Below are positions 33,626 through 41,712 of a stretch of DNA of 64,000 nucleotides, in pieces. The notes beneath the pieces were generated by a model. It was not told where the DNA came from, did no database searches, and saw only the letters and a program-made list of their open reading frames with translations. Position 1 is the stretch's first letter. The number at the start of each line of letters is the position of its first letter. Source of the stretch: DATFVJ01 sp963826515 (lineage in GTDB: Bacteria > Actinomycetota > Actinomycetes > Streptosporangiales > Streptosporangiaceae). The translations under genes were made by a program, and so were the position numbers. The stretch covers positions 124,001-188,000 of the forward strand of contig CAWGXI010000012.1 in assembly GCA_963826515.1 (NCBI GenBank), given 5' to 3'.

Positions 33626-34978
33626 GTGCAAGCCGCCACTTCGCCAAGCGAATTCCGATATCCTCGATCCATTGTTAGTTATATGCTCGCCGCCAGTTCA
33701 GCGCTGGCCATCGGTTTGGCGCTCTTCTTGCTTGCTCAATGGCGTGGCTGGCAACCGTCGCTGCCGACAGCTCTTGCGGTCGGCGCAGCGTTGCGTGGCG
33801 CCGTGTGGGCTGTAGCTGCCTCGCAGACGTGGCAGCCGAAGGACTTCAGGCTTGACTTCCACGCCGCGGCCGTCGCCGTGCTGCACCATCACGATCCCCT
33901 GCTCAGTGGCCGGCCGAGGGGATGGCCCTTCCTGCCGACCATGGCGTTCGTGCTCGCGGGTGAACTCAAGCTGGGTCAGGCGACGCACCTCCCTTGGCCG
34001 GTAGTGGGCCGGCTGGCCCCCGTCGTTGCCGACCTGATCCTGATCCCGCTCATCGGCAAGCTGGCGACCGATCGTGGCCCATTGCGCAGGTTCCAGTACG
34101 CCTGCAATCCGCTTGTGATCCTCATCTGCGCCCTGCATGGCCAGTTGGAGCCCGAGGTGCTCATGCTGGGGGTGGCGGCGTTCCTGGTGGCGCGGTCGCG
34201 CCGGAGCACAGCCGCGGGGATCCTGCTCGGCCTTTCAATCGCGATCGGTGCCTGGCCGGTACTCCTTGCGCCTGGCGTGCTGCTGACGCTCCCCGATTGG
34301 CGGAAACGGCTGCGCGCCGCGTGCATCGCGGCGAGCGTGCCCATCGCGTTCCTGGTTACCTCACCGCTGACCGTGGGTACCCCGGTGCGCCTGCTCCCCA
34401 CAGTCGCGCACCGGATTATCGGCCTGCGTTCCGTCATCGGGGGCTGGGGCTGGACCGTCGCGGTCACACGAGGAAGATTGGAATTCCTCACCCCCGTGGG
34501 CAGGCTCGGCGTGCTGGCGCTGCTGGTCGCACTGATCATGGTCGCGTATCTGTGGCGGCGCGCGGATCCGGTCGACCTGACCGCCACGCTGTTGATCACA
34601 TTCCTCGTCGTGAGCCCGCGTGTCAGTGTCCAGTATCTCGTCTGGCCGATGCCGTTCCTGGCCGCCCGCACAACCCGGTTCGCAACTCCGGCAATCGTCG
34701 TAGCGTCCGTCTGGGCCGGAATCAGCTACCTGGCATTGGGCCCGCATCGTGCGCCGACGTCTTGGCACGCGTACACGCTCGCCTACGTGTCCTGGGCTGT
34801 GATCCCACTGCTGATCCTCGCCATGCCGTGGGAACGCAGGCGCCCCGACGGTCGTTTCGGTCCAGCGCTCGCGCCGCCCGCTACGGAACCCGCGGCCGAG
34901 TCCGCCGCACATGGAGCCCGCGTCGGATCGGGCTATGGGAAGTCTGCCACTGACAATCCCGTCCTCTCGCAGGAATGA
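33626..34978 (+). CDS. Polytopic membrane protein, GT-C (GT87-like) glycosyltransferase fold
   Basis: 450 residues, about ten hydrophobic segments and a hydrophilic Pro/Ala-rich tail. The first periplasmic loop has DFRLDFHAAAVAVLHHHDPLLSGRPRGWPFLPT, which resembles the Asp-containing loop of polyprenol-phosphate-mannose-dependent GT87 enzymes. LRRFQYACNPLVILICALHGQLEPEVLMLGVAAFL and VSPRVSVQYLVWPMPFLAA also fit GT-C transferases. It would transfer sugar from a lipid donor on the outer face. The GTG start has poor context; ATG at 33683 is an alternative that would still keep the first span. Confidence 0.65.
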   Translation: MQAATSPSEFRYPRSIVSYMLAASSALAIGLALFLLAQWRGWQPSLPTALAVGAALRGAVWAVAASQTWQPKDFRLDFHAAAVAVLHHHDPLLSGRPRGWPFLPTMAFVLAGELKLGQATHLPWPVVGRLAPVVADLILIPLIGKLATDRGPLRRFQYACNPLVILICALHGQLEPEVLMLGVAAFLVARSRRSTAAGILLGLSIAIGAWPVLLAPGVLLTLPDWRKRLRAACIAASVPIAFLVTSPLTVGTPVRLLPTVAHRIIGLRSVIGGWGWTVAVTRGRLEFLTPVGRLGVLALLVALIMVAYLWRRADPVDLTATLLITFLVVSPRVSVQYLVWPMPFLAARTTRFATPAIVVASVWAGISYLALGPHRAPTSWHAYTLAYVSWAVIPLLILAMPWERRRPDGRFGPALAPPATEPAAESAAHGARVGSGYGKSATDNPVLSQE

Positions 34979-34995
34979 CAGGTCCCCGTGAACGT

Positions 34996-35037
34996 CGCCT
35001 CCTCAATTGAGATCCCGGGATCTCAATTGAGGAGGCG
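34996..35037. terminator. 42-bp perfect palindrome, bidirectional terminator
   Basis: A perfect palindrome with 21-bp arms (CGCCTCCTCAATTGAGATCC plus one base per arm) and no loop is centred between two convergent genes. It is AT-richer than its surroundings and is placed 17 bp after one stop and 19 bp before the other. It is very likely a shared terminator. Confidence 0.85.
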
Positions 35038-35056
35038 CGGCCTGAGCAGGGTCGCG

Positions 35057-35878
35057 TCAGGTGCGCCTCCGGTAGGCCCGGACCGCGAGCGGCGCGAACA
35101 CCACGACAATGCCCAGGGCCCACAGCGCTGACTTCAGTGCGGCCGCACCCGCCGGACCGCCGACCAGTAGACCCCGGGTGGCTGTGGCCAGCTCGGACAT
35201 CGGATTGACCCTGACAAATGCCTGCAGCCAGCCCGGCATGGTCGCGACAGGAACGAGCAGGTTGCTCGCGAAGACGATAGGGAAAATGGCAGTAAATCCG
35301 AACGCCTGCACTCCCTGCGGCGTCTTGGCCAGCAGGCCGATCAGCGCCGAGATCCAGCACATCGCGAGCGCGAACGCGAGCACGAGCATGCATCCCGCCG
35401 CGGCGGCGACCGGATTGGTCCCGATACGGAAGCCGAGAATCATGCCGAAGCCGAGCATCACCGCGACCGATATCACATAGCGGATCATGTCCCCCATGAT
35501 CGCGCCGGCCAGCGGGGCCCAGCGCGCGATCGGCAGGCTGCGGAAGCGGTCGAACACCCCGGCACTGATATCCTGGTTGAGCATCAAACCGGTGCCGAGA
35601 GTCGCGAAGAGCACGCTCTGCACGAGCAGGCCCGGCAGTGCATATTGCAGGTACCCGTGGGTGCTACCGGAGATCGCGCCGCCGAACACGTAGGTGAAGA
35701 TCACCAGGAACATGATCGGCTGGAGGCTGAGGCCGAGCAGGTCTTCAACATTGGTCCTGATCTTCAGCAGGCTGCGCCATGTGAGCGTGGCCACGTTCTG
35801 TATTGCGTCGAGCGGGCGCAGGTGCCTGGCAGGCGCGACTGGTCCTGGCCCGGCTGCGCGGGCGGCGACTGTGGTCAT
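35057..35878 (-). CDS. ABC-2 type permease (DrrB-like)
   Basis: Membrane subunit of a daunorubicin-resistance-type exporter, 273 residues with six spans. The N-terminal NVATLTWRSLLKIRTNVEDLLGLSLQPIMFLVIFTYVFGGAI and the conserved LPGLLVQSVLFATLGTGLMLNQDISAGVFDRFRSLPIAR motif are characteristic of DrrB proteins, as is FPIVFASNLLVPVATMPGWLQAFVRVNPMSEL. Its start overlaps the ATPase stop by 4 nt, so it is co-translated with the ATPase gene upstream. Confidence 0.93.
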   Translation of the reverse strand: MTTVAARAAGPGPVAPARHLRPLDAIQNVATLTWRSLLKIRTNVEDLLGLSLQPIMFLVIFTYVFGGAISGSTHGYLQYALPGLLVQSVLFATLGTGLMLNQDISAGVFDRFRSLPIARWAPLAGAIMGDMIRYVISVAVMLGFGMILGFRIGTNPVAAAAGCMLVLAFALAMCWISALIGLLAKTPQGVQAFGFTAIFPIVFASNLLVPVATMPGWLQAFVRVNPMSELATATRGLLVGGPAGAAALKSALWALGIVVVFAPLAVRAYRRRT

Positions 35879-36861
35879 GCGCGTGTCCCCTCAGTCTCAC
35901 GGCTAACTTCGAGGTCCGGCTCGGCTTCTGCACGCAGCCCGGTCAGCGCCAGGAAGACCTCATCAAGGCTGATCTTGCGCAGCGCGAACTCGGCGAGCAC
36001 GATCCCCGCGTCGTCTAGGCTTCGGATGATCCCTGGCAGCGCGACTCCGTCGGCGACCGGGGTGGTGAGCGCGCCGCCGCCAGGATCGGCGACCGGTGTC
36101 ACGCCAATCTGCCGCTCGATCACCATGGTGGCGAGTTCTAGCTGAGCTGGGTCCGCGGGCCGTACATCGAGTACCCGGCCGCCGATCCGGGCCTTGAGCT
36201 GGTCCGGCGTACCGGTGGCGATCACCTTGCCGTGATCGATGACCGCGATGTCGTGCGCTAGCTGGTCAGCCTCCTCCAGATACTGCGTGGTAAGCAGAAC
36301 CGTCACACCGTCGCTGGTTAGGCCGCGAATCATGGCCCACACCTCGTTGCGGCTGTGCGGGTCCAGGCCCGTGGTCGGCTCATCAAGGAAGAGCACACGC
36401 GGCCGTCCGACCAGGCTCGCGGCGAGATCAAGCCGCCGCCGCATGCCGCCCGAGTAGGTCTTGACGACCCGGGCCGACGCATCGGCGAGTTCGAATCGGA
36501 CCAGAAGTTCGCGGGCCCTGGCGCGGGCCTCGGATCGTCTCAGCCCCAGCAGGCGCCCAATCATGATCAGGTTGTTTATGCCCGTCAGCCCTTCATCGAC
36601 CGACGCATACTGGCCGGTGAGGCCGATGAGCTGGCGGACCTGATGCGCGCTGCGTGCAACATCGTAGCCCGCTACGCTGGCGCTCCCGCTGTCCGGCCGC
36701 AGCAGTGTGGCGAGGATGCGCACGGCGGTTGTCTTGCCCGCGCCGTTGGGCCCGAGCAGGCCGACGACCGTCCCCGTGCGCGCGGTCAAATCGATTCCAG
36801 CGAGCGCGGTGGTCTTGCCGAATCGCTTAACCAGGCCGCTGGCCTCGATCGCGTAACTCAT
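35875..36861 (-). CDS. ABC transporter ATP-binding protein (DrrA-like)
   Basis: Exporter ATPase, 328 residues. Walker A GPNGAGKTT, Q-loop LTGQYASVDEGLTG, signature YSGGMRRRLDLAASL, Walker B VLFLDEPTTGLDP and switch LLTTQYLEEADQLA are intact; the H-loop His is replaced by Gln (TTQYLEEAD), as is common in DrrA. A 100-residue C-terminal regulatory extension is present. It pairs with the following DrrB-like permease. No adjacent TetR or PadR regulator is seen. Confidence 0.93.
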   Translation of the reverse strand: MSYAIEASGLVKRFGKTTALAGIDLTARTGTVVGLLGPNGAGKTTAVRILATLLRPDSGSASVAGYDVARSAHQVRQLIGLTGQYASVDEGLTGINNLIMIGRLLGLRRSEARARARELLVRFELADASARVVKTYSGGMRRRLDLAASLVGRPRVLFLDEPTTGLDPHSRNEVWAMIRGLTSDGVTVLLTTQYLEEADQLAHDIAVIDHGKVIATGTPDQLKARIGGRVLDVRPADPAQLELATMVIERQIGVTPVADPGGGALTTPVADGVALPGIIRSLDDAGIVLAEFALRKISLDEVFLALTGLRAEAEPDLEVSRETEGTRA

Positions 36862-37584
36862 CTAACGCCCTTCGTCGCGTTGTTGACACCTTTGCTCTGT
36901 GTAACCTTCTGTTCTGCCCAACTGTTCTGTTCGGTGTGAGTGCCTGTTCGGGGTGAGTGCCTGTTCCCCCGGTACCATCTGCTCCGTGTAACTATCCGTT
37001 CCGTTTATCTATCCGTGTGTAGAACCATCTGTTCCGTATGACCGGTTGGCTGTGTAACTGCCTGTTGGCTGTAACTGTGCAAGCGCCGCAGGCATGCCGA
37101 CCACTCCGTTACGGCCGTGCAGCGCGTGTCGGCCGTGTGGCTGTGCGGCCGTGCCGGCCTTCCGGCCGTGCCGGCCTTAGCGCGGCGTGTCGGCTGCGCA
37201 TGGACTGTGTCGGTGCTTGGACGTGCCGTACTGCTGGTTCCGAATGTGCTCGCGCTGTCGGATGCCCGCGCGAGCCTGACGAGCCCACTGTGCCGCTGGA
37301 GCTATGTCAAACCGCGCGCCGGCCGTTGTCAGCCCAGGCCTAGCTCGCGCGCAAGACATCCCAGACTGGTAGTGGAACGTCGCATGGTGCTGATGTGCCA
37401 CAAATTGCCATGGATGCGACCGCAGAGAGAGTCTCGCCGCGGGGCGCAAGAGCGAGGCAACACCACCACGTGGGTTGCCGGGCCAAGCAGCTAACTGAGC
37501 CGTCGATACGTCAGCGCATGCCGAACGTGCGCGGCACGTCGAATTGGTTGAGCCGACCTCCGTCGGATTTTCGCGGTCGAATTG
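36862..37584. other. Low-complexity intergenic region with degenerate repeats
   Basis: About 720 bp with no supported gene. The left part (about 36,893-37,080) is a degenerate array on the theme TAACcaTCTGTTCCGTGTG with spacing near 20-25 bp. A GGCCGTGCCGGCCTT-type repeat follows at 37,125-37,190. Such composition is unlike coding DNA on either strand. Confidence 0.5.
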
Positions 37585-37776
37585 CTAGTAGGGCGTGTCC
37601 CGTAGATCTCGGTGGATGCGGGCGGTGCTCCCGGCAGCGATCCGGCGACGCCCTGCTTGTTCTCGAGGAGTCGATAGTGGAGCTATCGGCGACGACGACA
37701 GTGCCGTCCACGACCCCGGCCGTCCGTCTGGGTGCCGATCCGCGCCGCCAAAGATCTGCGGGACACTACGCCCTAG
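37585..37776. mobile_element. MITE family A, second copy, inverted orientation
   Basis: About 190 bp between CTAG at 37585-37588 and CTAG at 37773-37776. The left end contains TAGGGCGTGTCCCGTAGATCT-like sequence and the interior (GGAGCTATCGGCGACGACGA followed by CAGTGCCGTCCACGACCCC) matches the reverse complement of the copy at 25672-25855. This copy has only one arm of the internal 19-bp hairpin and small indels at both ends. The right CTAG is shared with the adjoining IS982-family element. Confidence 0.82.
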
Positions 37777-38528
37777 ATGATCTATTCCAAAGGGCGCGAT
37801 TCGGCGTGTCGCGCCGGAAATGTGGTGGAGGGCGCCCAAGATCGACGTTGCTGTCCCAACGTCGAACCCGGAGGCCCTCGTGGACGCCGACCTGGACACC
37901 CTCGCGATCACACTCTACGTCAGGACCGATGATCTGCCGAAGATCGAGCCGGGCCAGGTGCCGTGGCGCCCGCGTGTTGGGATCGATCCGCAGATTTCGG
38001 ATGCCGAGGTGGTGACCCTGGCAGTGATGCAGGCGCTGCTGGGTTTCACCTCCGAGGCCAGGTGGCTGCGATTCGCCGCCGCTCACCTACGGCATCTGTT
38101 CCCTGCTCACCGGCGCCAAAGCCGACGAACGTCATGCTGCCCGGCATCCTCGCCGGCCAGGTCCCGGTCGCCGACCGGCCCGGGCAGCTCATCACCGGGG
38201 ACAAGAACTACTACGGCGCTGAGTTCGAAGCCAGCCTGAGCCAGGCAGGCCTGCGCCTACTGCGCCCAGCCCGCAAAGGCGAGCCAGAACGGGCCGGCGC
38301 CCAGTTCTTCAAGCCACTGCGCCAGATCATCGAATCGATCAACGAGTCATTCAAAGGGCAGCTCAACCTCGAACAGCACGGCGGCTTCACCCCGGCCGGC
38401 GTTCTGGTCCGGGTCGTGCAGCGCGTACTGGCCCTGACAGCCGTCATCTGGCACAACGACCGCACACACCACTCCGTCAAGCGCTCCCTGCTCGCTTATG
38501 ATCACTGACCTTGGAATCGATCATCTAG
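37773..38528 (+). mobile_element. Degenerate IS982-family insertion sequence
   Basis: The element is bounded by CTAG at 37773-37776 and 38525-38528. Inside are terminal inverted repeats ATGATCTATTCCAAAG on the left and, as reverse complement of the right end, ATGATCGATTCCAAGG. It encloses a broken IS982-type transposase gene. The total of about 750 bp is short for the family (about 1 kb), consistent with an internal deletion. It lies between a MITE and the sepH stop codon. Confidence 0.82.
37880..38508 (+). pseudogene. IS982 family transposase, internally deleted and frameshifted
   Basis: The N-terminal part (from GTG at 37880, GGAGG upstream) reads MDADLDTLAITLYVRTDD, then SDAEVVTLAVMQALLGFTSEARWLR and LRHLFP. 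A jump in frame leads to LTGAKADER, and a second frame change to GQLITGDKNYYGAEFEASL, RQIIESINESFKGQLNLEQHGG and AVIWHND. From the remembered family layout, roughly 80-100 residues including the first catalytic Asp are missing between LRHLFP and LTGAKADER. The gene therefore cannot make active transposase. Confidence 0.85.
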
Positions 38529-38943
38529 TCCTGGCGGCGTGAACTGCCGAACATGATCTCGTCCCAGGTTGGGACCGAGGCGCGGCGGCCGCGGCCGCCC
38601 GCTGCCTTCCGGGCGGAACGGCGGGGTGGTGCCTCCTGCTCGGCTTCTGCCGCCGCCGGTGCCTCGTCAACGGCCGGCCGCTCGGCCGACGACTCGGCTG
38701 TGGTCACGACTGGTGGATGCGGACCGCTCCGGGGCCGGGTACCCGTGCCCGCTGCCGCGGCCAGCGCCTGAGATCGTTGCGGGCTTGCCCCGGCAATATC
38801 AGGCGCGGTGCGCTCAGGCGCGGACGGCGCGGTATGCCCCGGTACGGCAGTCTGCCCCGGTGCGGCAGTCTGTCCCGGTGCGGCAGTCTGTCCCGGTGCG
38901 GCAGTCTGTCCCGGTGCGGCAGCGTGTCCCGGTGCGGCAGTCG
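38525..38943 (-). pseudogene. sepH: Displaced C-terminal part of SepH (out of frame)
   Basis: In a frame one base off from the upstream SepH frame, this stretch continues the TAAPGQ/TAAPGH repeats and then encodes PDIAGASPQRSQALAAAAGT, an acidic segment and the conserved C-terminal motif RRASVPTWDEIMFGSS followed by RRQD and stop. The VP-WDEIMFG ending is typical of SepH. Its TAG stop lies in the CTAG at the right end of the IS982-family element. Confidence 0.75.
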
Positions 38944-40064
38944 TGTCCCGGTGCGGCAGTCTGTCCCGGTGCGGCAGCGTGTCCCGGTGCGGCAGTCTGT
39001 CCCGGTGCGGCAGCGTGTCCCGGTGCGGCAGTCTGTCCCGGTGCGGCAGTCTGTCCCGGTGCGGCAGCGTGTCCCGGTGCGGCAGTCTGTCCCGGTGCAG
39101 CAGCGTGCCCTGGCGCGGCAGCGTGCCCCGGTGCCGCGGTGCGCCCGGTTGCATGAGCTGAGGGCTGCCCTGCCGCCTGCGACCGACGGGTCTCGCGTAC
39201 GGGTGGCTGAAGCTGCGGTACGGCTGCCGGGGAGGGCTGCGGGTCGGGCAGCCGGGCGGCGCGGCGGCCCTGCGCAGCGGCCTCCACCTGGATGTCACTG
39301 TTGGCCGCCCGTGCCGACTCGGCCAGCTCTTCTGCAGCCGCCGCAGCCGGCGCCGACGCGGGCTCATATTCCGCGGGTGTAGCTGCTCGTGGCACAGCAG
39401 GGCTTGATCGCGGTACGAAGGGCGTCACGGTGCCCCGCCCGCGAGGCGCCGCGGCGGGCTGTACGGTGAGGCCCGCGGCCTGCAACGTGCCTTCGGATAG
39501 CGAGAGCCGCGCGGCTTGGTCGTCTTCTGGCATGGCATGGCGCCTTCGTGGGTCGAAAACCCACGCAGCGGTAAGCCGCTCAACCCCGGTGTGGCTGGTC
39601 AGCTCCACCAGCCAGCTGCCGTCGCCGCGTTTGCGCGAGTCCCACTGGGCCTCTTCCGGATCGGCGCCGAGATCTCGCAAGCGCTCGCTGACGATCTCTC
39701 CCAGCCGCGGGCCCGGTCCCGAGTCCCCCGGACGTCTGACCGAAGCGGCCTGTGCCTGCTGCGCGACGTAAGCACGCTCAGCGAGCACCGGGCCTTCGAA
39801 CCAGCGCACCCGCTCGATTGGCACATTGGCCACGTCCGCGATCTGCTCCGCCGTCTCGCCTGAGCGGATCCTGGCCTGGATCTCCTTGGGTCGCAAGGGA
39901 CTCTCCACTTCGATCTCGTACTGGGCGAGCCGGGAGAACTGGCCGCGCACCACAGCTCGCAGCCGCTCATCGTTCGGCAGGGTGAAGCGCGTTGCCCGCC
40001 CGAGCTGGCCGAGGACGACGTACGTGCCGTCCTCGCTCACCGCGACGAGGCGCAGTTCCTGCAT
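38814..40064 (-). CDS. sepH: SepH (DUF3071) cell-division protein, frameshifted near C-terminus
   Basis: SepH binds FtsZ and promotes its assembly. The readable N-terminal frame gives 416 residues beginning MQELRLVAVSEDGTYVVLGQ. It contains the DUF3071 domain and a helix-turn-helix-like segment (LRPKEIQARIRSGETAEQIADVANVPIERVRWFEGPVLAERAYVAQQAQ). A long Ala/Pro/Gly/Gln repeat tail built of 18-bp units encoding GQTAAP or GHAAAP follows. One unit, near 38,931-38,950, is 19 bp instead of 18 and throws translation out of frame, replacing the conserved C-terminus with CRTGT repeats. Removing one base would give 512 residues ending at 38525. It may be real, or an assembly error in a repeat. Confidence 0.88.
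   Translation of the reverse strand: MQELRLVAVSEDGTYVVLGQLGRATRFTLPNDERLRAVVRGQFSRLAQYEIEVESPLRPKEIQARIRSGETAEQIADVANVPIERVRWFEGPVLAERAYVAQQAQAASVRRPGDSGPGPRLGEIVSERLRDLGADPEEAQWDSRKRGDGSWLVELTSHTGVERLTAAWVFDPRRRHAMPEDDQAARLSLSEGTLQAAGLTVQPAAAPRGRGTVTPFVPRSSPAVPRAATPAEYEPASAPAAAAAEELAESARAANSDIQVEAAAQGRRAARLPDPQPSPAAVPQLQPPVRETRRSQAAGQPSAHATGRTAAPGHAAAPGHAAAPGQTAAPGHAAAPGQTAAPGQTAAPGHAAAPGQTAAPGHAAAPGQTAAPGHDCRTGTRCRTGTDCRTGTDCRTGTDCRTGADCRTGAYRAVRA
38850..39135. repeat. 18-bp tandem repeats inside sepH
   Basis: About fifteen 18-bp units of two types, CGGTGCGGCAGTCTGTCC and CGGTGCGGCAGCGTGTCC, alternate irregularly. One hybrid unit (GCAGTCGTGTCC) at about 38,937-38,948 carries one extra base, as if formed by joining the two types, and causes the sepH frameshift. 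Confidence 0.9.
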
Positions 40065-40247
40065 CGGCGTCCCTTCTGCGCTGCCGGGCCGTACCGGCGT
40101 ATCCTCAGGCCGGGCCGTACCGGCACTCTATTGCGCCGCGCTCACGCCCGGCGCCCCGTCGGCCGACCTGCGGTGCCTTACGGCGAATGTCCGCCGCCTG
40201 GCCGTGCGGTGACGCCGCCACGCTTCCCCCGTGGAGAGTCTGACCTG

Positions 40248-41621
40248 TCAAGCGGGCACTGCGCCAGCACCGTGGCCGGCATGTCCCAACATCAGCATGT
40301 GATCGTTATCGCTGGTAGCACCTGCCGCGACTCGGCGACTCTCCTCAATGGAAGCGCCCGCGTGCGCAGGCGCTTCGACCGGCGCCGCGCCGCCCCCCGG
40401 GCCCGGCGGTTGCTGCAGCGCACGCGCCCCGAGCAGGCCGGAGACAGCGGCGAGGGCGCCGCAGCCGAGTGCGAAGGCGTATCCCCAGTGAGCGCCGTGA
40501 GCGTCGATGATGTGCCCGGCCACGGGTGGCCCGAGCGCGAGCCCGATGCCTATCGAGGTGGACAGCCAGGACATTCCCTCTGTCATCAGTTGTGGCGGGA
40601 TCCTGCGCTCGATGAGGCTGAAGCCGGCGATCAACGTGGGAGCGATCGACAGCCCGGAGAAGAAGATCACGACGAACAAGATGGGCAGGCTGGGGAGGGC
40701 CCACATCGGTGTGACGCCGAGCACGATCCCGCCGAGGGTGATCAGGAACCTGCGGCGAAGCGGAGCCCGCCACTGGCGTGCGCCGTACCAAAGGCCGCCC
40801 ACCGCGCTGCCCAGGGCGTAGGTGCCGAGAACCAGGCCGGCCAATGGTTTGTGGCCCTGTTGCGACGCGAACGCGATGGTGCTCAGATCGATGGTGCCGA
40901 ACATCGCGCCGAGGAACGCGTAGACGCTTACCAGAGCGATCATGCCTGGCACTCTTATCGCGCTGCCCGTGTGTCTTTCCCGTGGCTGCACCGGCGGCTC
41001 GGTGCCGCGCTGCGCCGCAAGCCAGAGCGTCCCTGCCACGCTGAGCACGGCCGCGGTGACAACCCCCGCGACCGGCTGGACCTCGGTCGCGAGGATGGTG
41101 ACCACTGCGGGTCCGGTGATGAAGATCAGCTCGTCGGCCACGGACTCGAGCGAGAACGCCGTATGCAACTGCGGCGTATGACCGACAAGGCCGCTCCATC
41201 GGGCGCGCACCATTGAGCCGAGCGACGGCATCGTGCCACCGAGCACGCCGCCGGTGACGAATAGGGTCCAAAGTGGAGCTCGCAGCAGCGCGCAGGCGAC
41301 GAACGCCGCGGCGCTGATGCCGAAGACCGCGGCTAGCGGTCGTAGCACACGCGCCTGGCCGAACCGGTCGGTCAAGCGGCCAACGCGCGGCACGAGCACG
41401 GCGTAGCAGATCGCACCCGTGGCCGCGACGGCGCCGGCGGTTCCGTACCTGCCAGTCATCGCAGACACGAGCAGCACAATCCCGAGACCGAGCATGGACA
41501 TCGGCATCCGGCCAATGAATCCAGCCGCGACGAAACCTCGTGCGCCAGGTATCCGCAGCAGCCGGAGGTATGCGTTGCCACCGCCGGAACCCTGCGCTGG
41601 CCCGCGCTCGTCTTCCCTCAC
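40248..41621 (-). CDS. MFS transporter
   Basis: Twelve-span major facilitator of 457 residues. The first loop shows RVGRLTDRFGQARVLRP (the MFS motif A region), and the second half has GLWYGARQWRAPLRRRFL in the equivalent place. The GTG start is supported by GGGGAGGAGG 10 nt upstream, although the frame is open much further. The N-terminus is Gly-rich (GPAQGSGGGNAYLRLL) and the C-terminus has a His/Gly-rich tail (DNDHMLMLGHAGHGAG). The substrate is unknown. An MFS gene in this place near sepH recalls the order in Streptomyces. It is divergent from the lytic transglycosylase. Confidence 0.9.
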   Translation of the reverse strand: MREDERGPAQGSGGGNAYLRLLRIPGARGFVAAGFIGRMPMSMLGLGIVLLVSAMTGRYGTAGAVAATGAICYAVLVPRVGRLTDRFGQARVLRPLAAVFGISAAAFVACALLRAPLWTLFVTGGVLGGTMPSLGSMVRARWSGLVGHTPQLHTAFSLESVADELIFITGPAVVTILATEVQPVAGVVTAAVLSVAGTLWLAAQRGTEPPVQPRERHTGSAIRVPGMIALVSVYAFLGAMFGTIDLSTIAFASQQGHKPLAGLVLGTYALGSAVGGLWYGARQWRAPLRRRFLITLGGIVLGVTPMWALPSLPILFVVIFFSGLSIAPTLIAGFSLIERRIPPQLMTEGMSWLSTSIGIGLALGPPVAGHIIDAHGAHWGYAFALGCGALAAVSGLLGARALQQPPGPGGGAAPVEAPAHAGASIEESRRVAAGATSDNDHMLMLGHAGHGAGAVPA

Positions 41622-41712
41622 GAAGGACTTACCTCCTCCCCATATCCGACCGTAGGGGGCGACGCAAGTCGTTTGAGTTGATGACGCCTCCATCGGGCAG
41701 TGAGGGCTTATC

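Noticed and set aside
32921..33631. Protein-coding gene on the minus strand in the 33-kb gap
   Set aside because: The open frame has no recognisable domain, no good start and competes with other open frames of similar length, as expected in GC-rich non-coding DNA.
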